Numbered from the stretch's first letter, positions 1 through 11,168 are shown. The stretch: 64,000 nucleotides of DNA from Fallopia convolvulus (GCA_964016875.1 OZ024721.1:11214109-11278108), one strand, 5' to 3'. Notes: generated from the sequence alone by a model not told the origin. Numbers and translations are program-made.

Positions 1-479
1 AATTGTTAGCAAAATGTACTTTAATATTATTTTACATCAATGTACAACTTACTTATTAAACATAAATTGTTAGCAAGATGTCTCTCATACATATAATTTT
101 TATTCCATTTTCATTGAGTAAATGTAATTTACTAAAATGTCTCAATTTTATTAAATATATGAGATTTTGTTTTTGAAAACTTTAAATAAATGCATATTCT
201 CTATATATAAGTTTGGTGTGAAGAGAACTTTTAAGGCTTTGTATACAATGGGCAACTAGACAAATATCAATTTATATGATGTGTTTTTGTTAAAAAGGAT
301 TTTCTAATTGGTTTGTATAATATGTAAACCATCGTTGTAGTATAAAATAATTATTGTAAGGGGCTTGCCTAGGTCTCGTGTAAATTTTTACTATATTTAA
401 TTATGAATGAATATCATTCATTTAAAAAAACATAATTTATAGTATAAAATTACACAAAACATTCTCAAATTTAACTCAA
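1..479. other. AT-rich intergenic sequence
   Basis: No gene is seen. The end (about 355-430) has a TTGCCTAGG stretch, an AT-rich run and an A-run, which resembles a plant LINE 3' tail but has no clear target duplication. A 26-bp stretch at about 442-467 recurs with little change at 822-847, on either side of the small Helitron. Confidence 0.3.
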
Positions 480-722
480 TCTATGTATATATATAAAAGA
501 CGCAAGGAATAAGGTCACCACATTGCGCTCACCTTAATAATTTTGGCTTTGTCTAACATTATAATAATTGGAAAATCCTAAATAAGCCATCAAAATCATA
601 TTGGGATCACCTTAATAATAGTCATAAATAAGTTATTTTTATTTTTTATTTTAAATTAAAATCATATTCGTTAAATAAGTATTAAATCATATAGTCGTGC
701 ACGACACGGCGGGTATAACTAG
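480..722 (+). mobile_element. Mini-Helitron (non-autonomous)
   Basis: It begins TCTATG after an A and ends CTAG before a T, matching the Helitron rule 5'-TC...CTRR-3' inserted between A and T. Just inside the 3' end is a GC-rich palindrome, GTCGTGCACGAC, followed by GGCGGGTATAACTAG. The 3' end resembles that of the Helitron at 25940-26876 (both end GGGTATAACTAG). No coding capacity. The roughly 240-bp size is short but possible for a deletion derivative. Confidence 0.65.
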
Positions 723-984
723 TGTAACATAATGTTCCTATATTATAAATTGGGTCAAAAAAATCTTTTGAATTGGTCAAGTAAAAGCATTTAACTTTAG
801 TAAGTTCTCATTGGTCCAATTATAAAATTACACAAAACATTCTTAAAAAAATCTTATTTTAATATTAACTATATCACATTTGATATTCTTGTTTATGTTG
901 TTGGTAATTTAATAGGTCCAATTTAGCTTTGTTTTGTTTGATATATCGTGAGAAGTCCATAAGGTGTATAATGAAATGCCCGAG
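723..984. other. AT-rich spacer, nothing recognised
   Basis: No ORF or repeat ends were identified apart from the 822-847 direct-repeat copy described with the first entry. Confidence 0.4.
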
Positions 985-1117
985 GGTGATGGTTTAAAAT
1001 AACCGATTCTAAATGATTATAACGATTTCTAATAATTAAGAATGAATAATTATGACGATTCCGTATAAGAATAAACAATTATAACGATTACGTATAAGAG
1101 AGATCGTTATAATGAAC

Positions 1118-1382
1118 TCCAAACTCTAAACCCTAAAAACCCTTAACCAAAAACCCTTAATCCTAACTAAACCCTAAAAACCCTTAACTAAACCCAAAAA
1201 CCCTTAACCCTAAAAACCCTTAACTAAACCCAAAAACCCTTCAACACAATCAAGACCCACTTTAGTACTTTGAATTAGATATGGGAATTAAAATACACTA
1301 CCATACACTACCCTAAACCCTAGACCCTAAACCCTAAACCCCAAACCCTTAAAACCCTAAACCCTAAACCCTAAACCCTTAG
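1118..1382 (+). repeat. Interstitial telomere-like repeats (CCCTAAA)n
   Basis: Many exact and near-exact copies of the plant telomere heptamer CCCTAAA, with variants such as ACCCTTAA, in two clusters (about 1118-1250 and 1305-1382) separated by unrelated sequence. The degeneracy argues for an old interstitial block rather than a chromosome end. Confidence 0.8.
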
Positions 1383-1535
1383 CCATAACTCCTTTACGGT
1401 TCCATTAGCCATAACTCCTTTACGGTTCCATTTGTTTGAACCTAGATATTACATGAATTAGGCACAATTCACGTTTTTTAGTAGTTTATTAGGCATAATT
1501 TACTTGAACGACCGATCTCGAAATGTAATAGGTCT

Positions 1536-1605
1536 AACTAGTCACTAGTTGAAAAAAAGAAGTAATATTTAACTAGCCACTAGTTGAAAAAAAGAAGTAA
1601 TATTT
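1536..1605. repeat. 35-bp tandem duplication
   Basis: Two adjacent 35-bp copies (1536-1570 and 1571-1605) differ by one base. Each contains the palindrome-like ACTAGTCACTAGT or its variant, and an A-run. Confidence 0.95.
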
Positions 1606-1648
1606 GGTAATATCTATTAATATGATGTGTTTTCGTTAAAAAGGATTT

Positions 1649-1757
1649 CCTAAACCCTAAACCCTAAACTCTAAACCAGAAACCCTAAATCCTAAACCCT
1701 AAACCACTGCTTTGGACTAAAGTTATGGGATTTGGGGGTTTTAGGGTTTAGGGTTAT
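1649..1757. repeat. Telomere-like repeats in both orientations
   Basis: CCCTAAA copies run to about 1707. The strand sense then flips to TTTAGGG copies at about 1731-1757. This head-to-head switch marks the centre of the foldback structure. Confidence 0.75.
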
Positions 1758-1921
1758 GTATCTTCTTAAATGATTTGGCTTCTTACAAATTTAGCCCATA
1801 AAACCTTCTAATTACAATTTCTACCCATATATTCTCATACATGACATTAAGGTTATGGGATTTGGGGTTTTAAAGTTTAGGGTTAAGGTTATAGGATTTG
1901 GGGTTTGTATGGTATAAGGTT

Positions 1922-2240
1922 TTGAATCATTCTTATACGAAATCATTCATTATTATAAGAAATCATTCTAATGGTTTAGAATCGTTCATTCTTATAAAAT
2001 CATTCTCACAAATAATATGATTTATATATTTTTATCGGATTTGGGGTTTGTAGGGTGTAAGGTTTAGGGTTTAGAATCATTCTTATATGAAATCGTTATA
2101 ATGTTCAGAATCGTTCATTCTTATAAGAAATCATATAATGGTTTAGAATCGTTCATTCTTATAGAACTCATTATAAATATAGAATTGTTCATTCTTATAA
2201 GAAATCGTCATAATAGTTTAGAACCGTTCATTCTTTTAAC
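1922..2240. repeat. Imperfect tandem array, about 40-bp unit
   Basis: About six copies of a unit containing GAATCGTTCATTCTTATAAG and AATCGTTATAATGGTTTA, with substitutions and small indels. The reverse-complement version lies at about 985-1110. Confidence 0.7.
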
Positions 2241-2840
2241 GAGACTTGAGATCTAAGTCCTATATTATTTATATAAACCATCATATATTTGTGATCTCTC
2301 ACCTACAAAAAAAATAAATAGGTTCAGATTTTTTATGGATAAAAATGTATAATTTCTCAATTTGCTACCTTACATATCTAATAGATTTTGTAAAATAGAT
2401 AACATATTTATATAATTTTTCATCCATCAAGATTTGGTTTATTATTTTATAAAATAGATAACATATTTATAAACTATAATTTTTCTATCAAAGTAATATT
2501 TATTTATTTATATTAAAAATATTTTATAAAACAAGGTTTATTATTTTTTTTATCTAAATATGAAGATTAGTCAAATATAAAATACTTTTAGAATTTAAAT
2601 ATTTTTTCACGTGAGTGAATTTTTTATTTTATTTTTTTGTTTTATTAGAGTAACGATGAATGAAGTTTGAAATGATTGCAAACATGTTGGCTTGGATTTT
2701 TTTTGGACTATAAAAAAAACAAAAATAATTTATGGGTTAGTCTACACACATATGGGTAAGTCTACGAAAGCTCGTGGGTCAACAGCCTGCACACCAAGTC
2801 ATCCACACTTAATTAAGTAATTAATAATAGGCTTAATTAA
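2241..2840. other. AT-rich spacer
   Basis: Poly-T and poly-A rich sequence; no gene or element ends recognised. Confidence 0.4.
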
Positions 2841-3206
2841 TGTGCAAATTAAGGGGCGCGCAGGCCCGTTGAGCAGCTCCCACGAAGGCCCGTTGTGCGG
2901 CACCCGCAAAGGCCCGTTCCCATCGCCTTTAGTTCGATCCAATACTTTGTTTTGACAAGTATTGTCGCGCAAGGGCGTTGCGCGCGAGACGCTGTTTCGC
3001 GGCCCGCCTCCTGAAGCGCATTTCCAATTTTACCCTTCCGCGCATCTTTGTCTCGCGCGCAAGCTTATTTCGCGTAAATTATGTGCGCTTATTAAAAAAA
3101 TGTGTGCGTATGTACGCCGCGTTTTTTTTTTGGCAAATTACAAAAATCTATCCCTTATTTTTTTTGTCATTGGATGCACTCCATCTGCGGTCCTTGTTAA
3201 AAGTGC
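2841..3206. other. GC-rich island with GGCCCGTT repeats
   Basis: A local GC-rich stretch in AT-rich surroundings. AGGCCCGTT occurs three times at about 24-bp spacing (near 2862, 2887 and 2909), followed by many GCGC and CGCG words. An open frame of 129 codons spans 2962-3351, but it has low-complexity composition and no recognisable domain, so it is not called as a gene. Confidence 0.45.
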
Positions 3207-3528
3207 AACGACCAATGAGACTCATATTAGACATAATTTTTATGACGCACATGATTCATACTCTTTGAATCTTGTGTGGAACGAATGTTTTGTGCGAATA
3301 TGTGGCAAGCAAAAGTGCATCGTAAAGCCTCAAAAGTACATTTCTAAATGACACTATTACGAGCATCGTAAAGCATAAAAAATGCATCATAAAACATTAA
3401 AAAGTGCTTGCACTTTTGACACTTTACGATGCACTTTTAACAAGAAGTGTAGATAAAGTGCTTCTAATGACCAATAGTTACCCTCATATTACACATAACT
3501 TTTATACCGCACATATGATTCACACTCT
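3207..3528. repeat. Direct repeats around a hairpin
   Basis: Direct repeats of about 56-60 bp (about 3207-3262 and 3469-3528) flank a region whose ends are exact inverted repeats: AAAAGTGCATCGTAAAG at 3311-3327 and its complement at 3422-3438. Further GCATCGTAAAGC words lie between the arms. Confidence 0.7.
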
Positions 3529-3560
3529 AATCAATAGTTAAACATTCTAAAATAAGTTTA

Positions 3561-5557
3561 GCCCATTTGTAAGTTATAGTTTAATGAGTTCTAAAAATCA
3601 TACACTTATTATATCTTTGTTAAAAAATTCTCATGTATACTAATTAAAAATATTTTCAACTTTGCATTAAAAATAAAAATGTTAGTAATTTGTCCCACAT
3701 GAGGTGGTCTAGTTTTAGGAAGTATGGAAGAGTATAGGAAGATCTCATATCCAATCCTGACCTATGGCCCCTTCACTTAGATGTAAAACCAAGTCTTACT
3801 ATTTTTCTTTCTATTGAATTGAAGCGGTCGGTACAACTAAATTTATCTAATTCATGCACTTCGTCAACTAATTTATAAACTCGGAATTTACCACCAATGA
3901 TTTGTCCTCGTATAAAAAATGTTAGTATTTTCTTGGGTAAAAGAGATGATTACAAATGTCCATTATATTCTGAATTATCTCGACACTTAATGGGCCGTTT
4001 ATAGCCCATCCTCAAGACTTAACTAACAGACAATTAGAAAGTGGGCTCATTTTGGACAGCCTGATTAGAAAAGGGATGTGGGCCTTATGACCTGTCTCGT
4101 TTGTGGAACTTTTTTCCATAAAAATTATTAACGCTAGTGGAACTATAAGATAAAGTTAAAGGATGAGAATGATGACGTGTGGTGAGGATAAGGACAAAAG
4201 GCACGGCACACTGAATAGTGAATGCGCACCGTATACTCCCGGATCCGGGATTCCCGTTATGGTCTGCCTCGTTCATGTAACCAACCTAACCCTCCTACCT
4301 TGCTAAGCGCGTCGTTGCGTACGCAACCGGGGTATTGGATCTTGAAAAGCACACAAAAAAATTTATTTATTTTATGAAAAAATAATTATCAACTGATCTT
4401 CTCAATTACGGAGTATATAAATTCTTTCAAAAAGGTATACTTTTAATATATAATTATAGGTCCTATCTAAATTAATAATTAAATATATTATTTTTTAATT
4501 ATTCTTTTTTAATATGATAGTTTTTATTAATAATATGCATATAATTTTAAAAAATATTATTGTGGATATAAACTTTTAATTTTTTTTTATAGGATAGATT
4601 TTTTTTATCAATTTATTAAGTTTTATTCTAAAAACCTTTTTTCAATTATTATTCTTGAATACGTACAAATGTGCAATCATCATTACTATATACTAAAACG
4701 GATGTTAAAATAATATATAAAATAGCCCACATTTAACTACATCATCCATCTGTTTTAAATCAATATCATTAATTAAAATTTAATTTGATTACTTTTAATT
4801 AGTTATATTTATATATTAAACAAAACCATCAATCAATATAGTTTTATTTTCTAATAGGTTAAATTTTTTAGATAAGATACGTATAAATTTATAAATATAT
4901 CCTTCCCTCTATTAAATTTTAATATTTAGTTCTAAAAATGTTAGGATAGTTTCTTATAAATAAGATACCTATAATTTTTTAGAATTATCCTACGATATAT
5001 CATTTTTTTTAATAAATGAGATACCTATAGGTTTTTAGAAATATCCTTCAATATATCAATTTAATCAAAATTTAAAAAACACAAATAAATAATACAAATT
5101 TTTGCAAAACCCCATACAAGACATGAGAACTAAGACTAGTAAGGTATATATTTCTGTTAGTTGCAATGTAATCAACCATAGAATAGAAAAATATTATAGT
5201 TTTGCCTCACATATATATATATGTATATATTTTACACAATTTTTATCTGTATTATCTTTTAAAATTAATTTTAATAAAATATTTTAAGTATATTTTTATT
5301 GATAATGCAAAAAAATGAGGGTATTTTAATTCAAGTTGAACGATTTTGAATATATAAGTTTGAATCTAAAGGAATTAAATGAAAGATACATTATGTATTA
5401 GTGTAAGGTTCGCATGGGAATAGTTTCTCACGAGAGAAATGATAATAAATCTTAACCACTCATCACGTACGAGTAAATTTTTTTTTTTTTTATCTTGGTG
5501 TGAATTTCGAAAAATGACTGTGTATAATATTATATGTTCGTTTTCATATAATATGAT
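3561..5557. other. AT-rich intergenic sequence
   Basis: No gene or complete element recognised. A short GC-richer patch near 4190-4340 has no recognisable identity. The segment 5490-5557 is echoed after the hAT element at about 7950-8010 (the words TTGGTGTGAATTT and GTGTATAAT), so the hAT sits inside a locally duplicated sequence. Confidence 0.4.
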
Positions 5558-5819
5558 TGTGTAGGCAGTGGCGGAGGGGGGGGGGGCGGCCACCCCCACC
5601 GGCGGCCAAAAGTGTGGAGGTTAGGTAAGTATCGCCCCCATGAAGCTTCCCAAGGAGGGGGCTGAGAAGAATTATGACGGGGCGGTCGGGCGGAGCAAGA
5701 TAGAGTTCACTGAAGTTACCGTTGTCGATGTGGTACTGGTATGCATTTCAGATCTAGAGAAGAAGATGAGAGTCATTACACTACGTCGTTTTGAGTTTTT
5801 TGGGCTTTTTAATTTTTTA

Positions 5820-5940
5820 TGGGAAATTTCGGTTGGTACCTTCGAGTTTTTTGCTTCTCCGAGTGGTACCTTGAAAAAAACTTATTCCGAGTGGTTCCCC
5901 TGAACTTTTGCAAAAGTCCGGCTAGGGCCCTTACTTGTAA
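5820..5940 (+). mobile_element. Fragment resembling a Mutator-like terminal repeat
   Basis: The order GGGAAATTTCGGTTGGTACC, a second GGTACC, a long A-run with TTATTCC, then a third GGT word parallels the GGTACC/TTATTCC layout of the terminal repeats at 49124 and 51372. The matching opposite end is not present nearby, so it is a remnant at best. Confidence 0.35.
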
Positions 5941-7208
5941 ATTTTCATTAGTTTATAACTAAATTAGTACATTTTCTAATGAAAAAATATATTTTTGTAT
6001 TTAATTAAATTAAAACACAATTTTAATTTAATAACAATGAAAATGAACCATATAAAAACATTAAAATAAAATTTATATTTTATATATTTGTCAAGTAGAT
6101 TTTATGTTGTATAATTCAAATTTTTTAAGTTCAAACCAAAAATATTATAATATTTATATTAAAATAAATATATTACAAGATTAACATTTTCCATGTAGAT
6201 TTTATATAGTAATTTTAAAATTTTTTAAAAAAATTGATAGAAATTAAAATTTTAATGTAACTTAAGGGTACCATAATGAAAGTTCTATTAGTTTTTTTTA
6301 AAAAAAATCAAAACTATTACATAAAACCTACATGACAAATTTTAATTATGTAATATACTTATTTTAATGTAAATATTGTAATATTTTTTAAACCTAAAAT
6401 TTTTAAATTATACAACATACAATCTACTTGACAAATATATACAATTTAATATTCTTATGATTTATTTTAATTGTTATTAAAAACTATTTCCCATTTTTTA
6501 TTCATACGAGCTATGCAACACACCCCATTTTAGTTTGTAGGTTTTATTTTACCTAATATTACAAAATAAGCCCAAAATCCTTCTCTTTCAATTCTATTAT
6601 TTCGGTCCTTCCTTCCTCAACTCTCCCCCGACAATATTGAAGATTTTCACGACCGACCGACGACGATTCCTTCTCACCGTCCTTCCTCTTCACTTCCGTC
6701 CACACCACACTCCATCATTGTCTCGCCGTACCGCCTCTCTAATATCCACACAATAATCAAACGTGCGCTGCTTCTTTGCACACAAAAGATTTGCGTGACA
6801 TGTTTTATGCACACAATGTTCGACGCGCAAAGCGTTTTTGCACACTACTTAATTGCGTGCATAGTTATTTTGCACGCAATCTGTGCACGTGCATATACAA
6901 TTCTGAAAATTAAAAAAAAAACGCTTATATGAAGATTAAACGTACCATTGAATCTCGACTTTTTTTATTTCTTAAGAAAGGTCGGATTTTGAGCATTGGT
7001 TAGTGAGGTTATTTTAGTCCCTTTTTATATTGAGAAATAAAAATAATACTATAAAATTTTTATGAAACTGAGTTTTTTGATTAAAAAATCAGATTCAAAT
7101 CTACAATCAAGTTGAATTAGCTTTACTTTATTAAGAGGATATTTTCTACTATTAAATATTTAAGAGTGATTTGAAAAACAAGATAAAAAGTAAATGGTTG
7201 ATTGATAA

Positions 7209-7662
7209 TAGAGCTGTCAAAAGCTGATCTGACCCGAAAAATCGATCCGAATCGCCCGAAAAATTTAGGGTCAAGACCCGAAAATTTGAACCCGAAACCC
7301 AAAATAAACCGAACCCGATAGACCCGAAATCCGTTGGGTTCAAACCCGAAAAAACTGTTGGGTTGCCTAATTTGTTATATTTTAAGAATATATAATATAT
7401 TTTGAAAATGATAATATATTTTATTATTAAAATATATAAAAATAATAGATTTATTATTAAATATCATTTTTTAAATAAAAAATATTTTAATAATTGTAAA
7501 AAATCAATTTTCTTGACCTGTTAGGTCGACCCGACCCGCCCGACAGCCCGCAATGACCCGACCCGATTTGACCGGTGACCCGTTATGACCCGAACCCGAC
7601 TCAACCTGAACCCGAAATAACCGAACCCGAACCCGACCTAACCGACCCGTTTGACACCTCTA
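7209..7662. mobile_element. hAT-like MITE (ACCCGA-rich), nested
   Basis: It starts TAGAGCTGTCAAA and ends TTTGACACCTCTA, an imperfect inverted repeat typical of plant hAT MITEs. The flanks ATTGATAA (7201-7208) and ATTGATAT (7663-7670) give an 8-bp target duplication with one difference. Both halves are filled with GACCCGA-type words separated by an AT-rich middle. It lies within the larger hAT element and so is younger than it. Confidence 0.8.
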
Positions 7663-7944
7663 ATTGATATCTTAATAATATTTATCGAAAATGAGATATT
7701 TGCAATTATTGATAACGAAGTTGTTATTTTTAACTTTACGTCAATTATCTTATAACCGAAAAACATATATAACTTACTTTGTATTTTTTTATGTTAAACT
7801 GTCATATAATTTACTTTTTATATACTTTATATATTATATAAATTATATATATGTCCATATGTTAAACTAACTTCATTTATTCGAGGTTTGTCATGTAAGG
7901 CCCGCCCCTTTCCGAACTATTATAGCTCCGCCACTGTGTGTAGG

Positions 7945-8068
7945 CATTTTTGCCTTGGTGGTGTGAATTTAGAAAATTATTGTGTATAATGTTGTATGTG
8001 ATTGTGTTTTCTTCTATCATCATTGTGTAGACATTTTCACCAAGTGTTCATTGTATTCCATGTGAAAA
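7945..8068. other. Flank of hAT element
   Basis: Partly repeats the sequence just before the hAT element (about 5490-5557); no gene. Confidence 0.4.
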
Positions 8069-8450
8069 AAGTCATACACAATGAGATAAGAATATGCACA
8101 GTCGTGTTAAGTGAAAATAAACAGTCGTTTTAATTGAAAATGCACAATCATGTTTAGTGAAAATACACAATCATTCTTCAGATATTGCACATTCATTACA
8201 CACTCACATGGAAAAAATCCTACATTGAGATAAGAGCACGCACACGTGTTAAGTGAAAATGCACAATCATGTTAAATGAAAACGCACATCCTTTTTAAGT
8301 TAAAAGGTACAATCATTCGTCACATACTGCACACTCATTACACGCTCACATATTTAAAAAAAAATCACACACAATGAGATAAGAACATGCGCAATCATGT
8401 TGATCGAAAAGGCACAGTCGTGTTATGTAAAAAGGCACAATCATTCTAAA
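8069..8450. repeat. Higher-order tandem array, about 147-bp unit
   Basis: Three long units begin near 8069, 8216 and 8362, each with a CACAATGAGATAAGA-like word. Each is built of shorter roughly 25-bp subunits of the type GTTAAGTGAAAATGCACAAT. The pattern resembles subterminal repeats of DNA transposons, but no element ends were found. Confidence 0.7.
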
Positions 8451-8789
8451 AATTTGCAACCTCAGAGGTAAAAACAAAACAACTTAACGCTTGAGATTTA
8501 TTCTTATTTTTCTCCTTAGTTTTCATTCTCAAATAATCCACTCTCTTATGTATATATAATATTAAATCTGTAAGTCAATTAAAATTTTCAAGACTTGTTA
8601 TTTATACAAAGTGTTTTTAATAAAAAAATATTATTTTTTTAATTTTCAAATACGTAAAAAATAATTATATGTTACATATAATGGTTTTTAAATCAAAAAG
8701 TATGTTTTTTAAGAAAATGTAGCAAATCTGTGGACTTTCTTGAAAAATGTACTAGCGCGGTTGTAAAATTGTAATGCAGTCCTATATAT
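8451..8789. other. AT-rich spacer
   Basis: No feature recognised. Confidence 0.4.
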
Positions 8790-9525
8790 TGTATTCTATA
8801 TCTCTGATAAATTGATTCGATCTGAATCACACGGAAATTTTGGATTAAGACTTGAAAATTTAAATAGACACTAAAAATAAATAGAATCCGATATATAAAC
8901 AAAATCTATTGGATTGAAACTCGAAATTCGTTGACCGATTTATTATGTTTTATAAAATGTATAAGATTTATTTTGAAAATTATAATATATTTTATTATGG
9001 GGTGCATTCTCATGCTCATTGGTTCTTATACACTGTCATTGAGATGGAGTTAGTCCTTTTAGGGTATAGCAATTTTGGTGCATTCTTTACCTCCTTCTTG
9101 TTTTGATGTAATTCAGTTGGATCGTGTTGGTGCTTAATTCATTCGGTGGTTTTGGTGATCAAAAAAATTAAATTTTTTTTTGGTGCATTCTAACTAAATT
9201 CAGCTATTATTGTCACGTAGCTGAATTTCAGTTTTTCTTAGGTCTATCGGGCGTACCCCTTTCCCTTGGGCAGGGTTTCACTGGGTCAATGATGATGATG
9301 ATATAATATATTTTATTATTAAATACATAAAAAATAATATGTTATAATTAAAAATTGATTTTATTAATCATTAAAAATTCAATATTTTTGGCTAGCTAGT
9401 CAACCTGACTTGTCTTAAAATCTGCAACAACCCAATTCGATTGACCCATGACCCGTAATAGCCCGAACTCGACTCAACCCGATCCCAAAATGATCGATCC
9501 CGAACCCAACCGGACAAGTCTAATT
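8790..9525. mobile_element. Degenerate ACCCGA-type hAT MITE, interrupted
   Basis: The left part (about 8800-8960) and right part (about 9400-9520, with GACCCGTAATAGCCCGAAC) have the same base pattern as the MITE at 7209-7662 but are much decayed. A LINE insertion separates the halves. Ends are approximate. Confidence 0.45.
8999..9302 (+). mobile_element. 5'-truncated LINE with (GAT)n tail
   Basis: The 3' end GGGTCAATGATGATGATGAT is a typical plant L1-type tail. The insertion is bounded by a perfect 17-bp direct repeat (8982-8998 and 9303-9319, beginning ATAATATATTTTATT), as expected of target-primed reverse transcription. Only about 300 bp of the 3' part remains; no ORF. Confidence 0.85.
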
Positions 9526-9879
9526 GTATTCCTAATTTCCTATGCCTTCTCACATGTGTGCTTACAATTATATAATCAACCAATCACTTACGAGGTAAAA
9601 TATCTTGCGAAAAATCTCAATAAAAAAATTTAAACAATCAACTAAAACACCATTTTTATTGAAGGGAATTATAAGGTGAAAGGTCATAGGTGTTTCCAGC
9701 CCATATGAATAGGAGGAAACCACGTCTTTTGATAATTAAATCCCGCTTAAAACAGTAACAAATCCTTTCAAAAAAAAGAAACCATGTTTTTTGGTGACCA
9801 CACTTTCTATTTTCTACCACATTCAATTTATTTACACATTGTTTAGAAATTTCTCACAACATATATTACCGAAAAACTC
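9526..9879. other. Upstream region of ERD15-like gene
   Basis: AT-rich promoter-distal sequence without a recognised element; presumably contains the upstream control region of the gene starting at 10000. Confidence 0.4.
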
Positions 9880-9887
9880 TATAAATA
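9880..9887 (+). promoter_or_regulatory. TATA box of ERD15-like gene
   Basis: TATAAATA lies 120 bp before the start codon at 10000, which would place transcription start near 9910-9920 and give a leader of about 85 nt. Confidence 0.65.
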
Positions 9888-9999
9888 TCTTCTCTTTGTT
9901 ATACCTCATTATTCCACATCCTACTTTCAATTGTCTTTCAAAATCCGGTCTCCTCTCTTCGTGCCCCGTTCACATCTCTCTTCAACCTCGAATCTCGAC

Positions 10000-10530
10000 A
10001 TGGACGTTCTCCGTCGTCAGACGCCTCCACCACCAGCCCCGCCGCCTTCTTCGACGCTGAATCCCAACGCTCCGGCGTTCATTCCGATGGCCTACTACGA
10101 CGTCGTCGAGGACTTCTCCAACGAGTGGTGGAGCCTCGTCCAATCCTCCCCCTGGTTCCGCGACTACTGGCTCAGGGAGTGCTTCGAAGATCCCGAATCC
10201 GACGCGCTCTTCGCCGACACCGACGATCTGTTACTCGCCGATCTCGATTCCTTCTGCGACGAATTCCTCGGAAAACGTACGGATCTGATAGATCTCGACT
10301 CTCACTTGATTTCTCGTTTGGTTTTTGTTGATTTCTGTTTATTGAGATCTGATTTCCTTGCAGAGGAGGAAGAGGAAGGGGAGAAGAAGAGATCTGGAAG
10401 GGAGTTGATCTCGATGAACGCGTTAGGTTGGAAGTCGCGTGGGAAAGGGGAGACTCCAAAGTACGGCGAGAAGGCTCCGAAGATCGTCAACGTGAAAGTG
10501 AGTCCCAGGCCGATCCAGCAACCGCGTTGA
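10000..10530 (+). CDS. ERD15/CID1-CID2-like PAM2-motif protein
   Basis: Two exons are inferred: 10000-10276 and 10364-10530, with a GT...AG intron of 87 nt (10277-10363, acceptor TTCCTTGCAG). This gives 147 residues. The protein has a proline-rich N-terminus, then the PAM2 motif STLNPNAPAFIPMA (about residues 18-31), which in this family binds the MLLE domain of poly(A)-binding protein. The conserved block EDFSNEWWSLVQSSPWFRDY follows (about 37-56), then an acidic region and the C-terminal PRPIQQPR typical of ERD15. Family members are small acidic cytoplasmic proteins linked to abscisic acid and stress responses; the function here is inferred from family. The chosen Met is the first one in frame after a good TATA box; an upstream in-frame Met at 9931 would add 23 unlike residues. 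The intron is a multiple of three with no stop, so the unspliced reading frame also stays open. Confidence 0.9.
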   Translation: MDVLRRQTPPPPAPPPSSTLNPNAPAFIPMAYYDVVEDFSNEWWSLVQSSPWFRDYWLRECFEDPESDALFADTDDLLLADLDSFCDEFLGKRTDLIDLDSHLISRLVFVDFCLLRSDFLAEEEEEGEKKRSGRELISMNALGWKSRGKGETPKYGEKAPKIVNVKVSPRPIQQPR

Positions 10531-11168
10531 GTGGATCGTGCTTAACTCGCCGATCCGACTCAGTGAGTTGGTCGAAGTGTCCGAGTCAGTGGCTAGTGAA
10601 ACATTTCCTTTTCCTTCAGAATTAAAACTGAAAAAAAATCAAAAAAGGATAAAGAGGATGAAAAAAAAAAAGATCCGGACACTCTTCTTTGTACACAGAG
10701 AGAGAGTGTTTGTTTGAAATCGCTTTCCCTTTGATGTTTGTTTTTTTCTTTAGATGATGATGATTTGGTGTAGAAATTGTGTAGATTGCTAACGCCACTG
10801 ACCTTAATCTTTGATGTAATTTGTCCGCCTAGAACATAATGCAAAAAAATAGAAAAATAGCTTTTAGTTTTGTTATTGTAGATATTTCTGTGATTATCGT
10901 TCTTGGCTTTTCTCGTGACTCGTCTCAGATTGTGTTTTGGATAAGTAGGACTAGTTTGTAATTATTGGTATGATGGTACTGTTTTGGATAATTAAAGTTG
11001 ATGGGGACTGGATAAGATGGCTCTTAGCCTACACGTGTTGTTAAACTTTTTGAAAGTAGAAACCCTGGGCTTGTGTTGGAGGTGAAACAGTTGTTTCTAG
11101 AAGATGTAGTTTTGTTAGGCCAGAGGCCCATTTTACGTGTCATGGGCCTCTTAAGTCTTGCTACTACA
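10531..11168 (+). other. 3' untranslated region and downstream flank
   Basis: Follows the TGA stop at 10528-10530. AT- and purine-rich sequence with GATGATGATG and TTTGATGTAATTTG near 10750-10820 is consistent with a plant 3' UTR. No canonical AATAAA signal was fixed. Beyond about 10860 nothing else is recognised. Confidence 0.5.

Larger units (their letters stand above)
985..2240. mobile_element. Foldback-like structure with telomere-like core
   Basis: The left flank (about 985-1110) holds units of the type AACGATTTCTTATAAGAATG in one orientation. The right flank (about 1922-2240) holds the same units as reverse complement. Between them lie CCCTAAA-type repeats on the left and TTTAGGG-type repeats on the right. 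The whole is therefore a rough inverted repeat about 1.25 kb long with repetitive arms, as in plant Foldback elements. No target duplication was found, so an inverted duplication of a repeat cluster is the alternative. Confidence 0.45.
5566..7936. mobile_element. hAT-like DNA transposon, non-autonomous
   Basis: The terminal inverted repeats start CAGTGGCGGAG and end CTCCGCCACTG. They are flanked by a perfect 8-bp direct repeat TGTGTAGG (5558-5565 and 7937-7944), the target-duplication length of the hAT superfamily. Length is 2371 bp. No hAT transposase or dimerisation domain can be read in any frame. An internal stretch near 5820-5940 and a nested element at 7209-7662 are annotated separately. 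Confidence 0.85.

Noticed and set aside
1118..1757. True chromosome end
   Set aside because: Repeats are degenerate, switch orientation and are followed by more than 60 kb of ordinary sequence, so they are interstitial.
2962..3351. 129-codon open frame on + with overlapping frame at 2978-3268
   Set aside because: No domain; composition follows a local GC-rich repeat patch; two overlapping frames are equally open, as expected of a region poor in stops by composition.
4690..5136. Possible Helitron (TACTATATACTAAAAC at the left, ACTAGT at the right)
   Set aside because: No GC-rich hairpin before the CTAG and the 5' end does not match the other Helitrons; the words are common in AT-rich DNA.
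5640..5903. 87-codon open frame on + inside the hAT element
   Set aside because: It runs from the element's GC-rich end into a Mutator-like terminal-repeat fragment; no domain and no gene structure.
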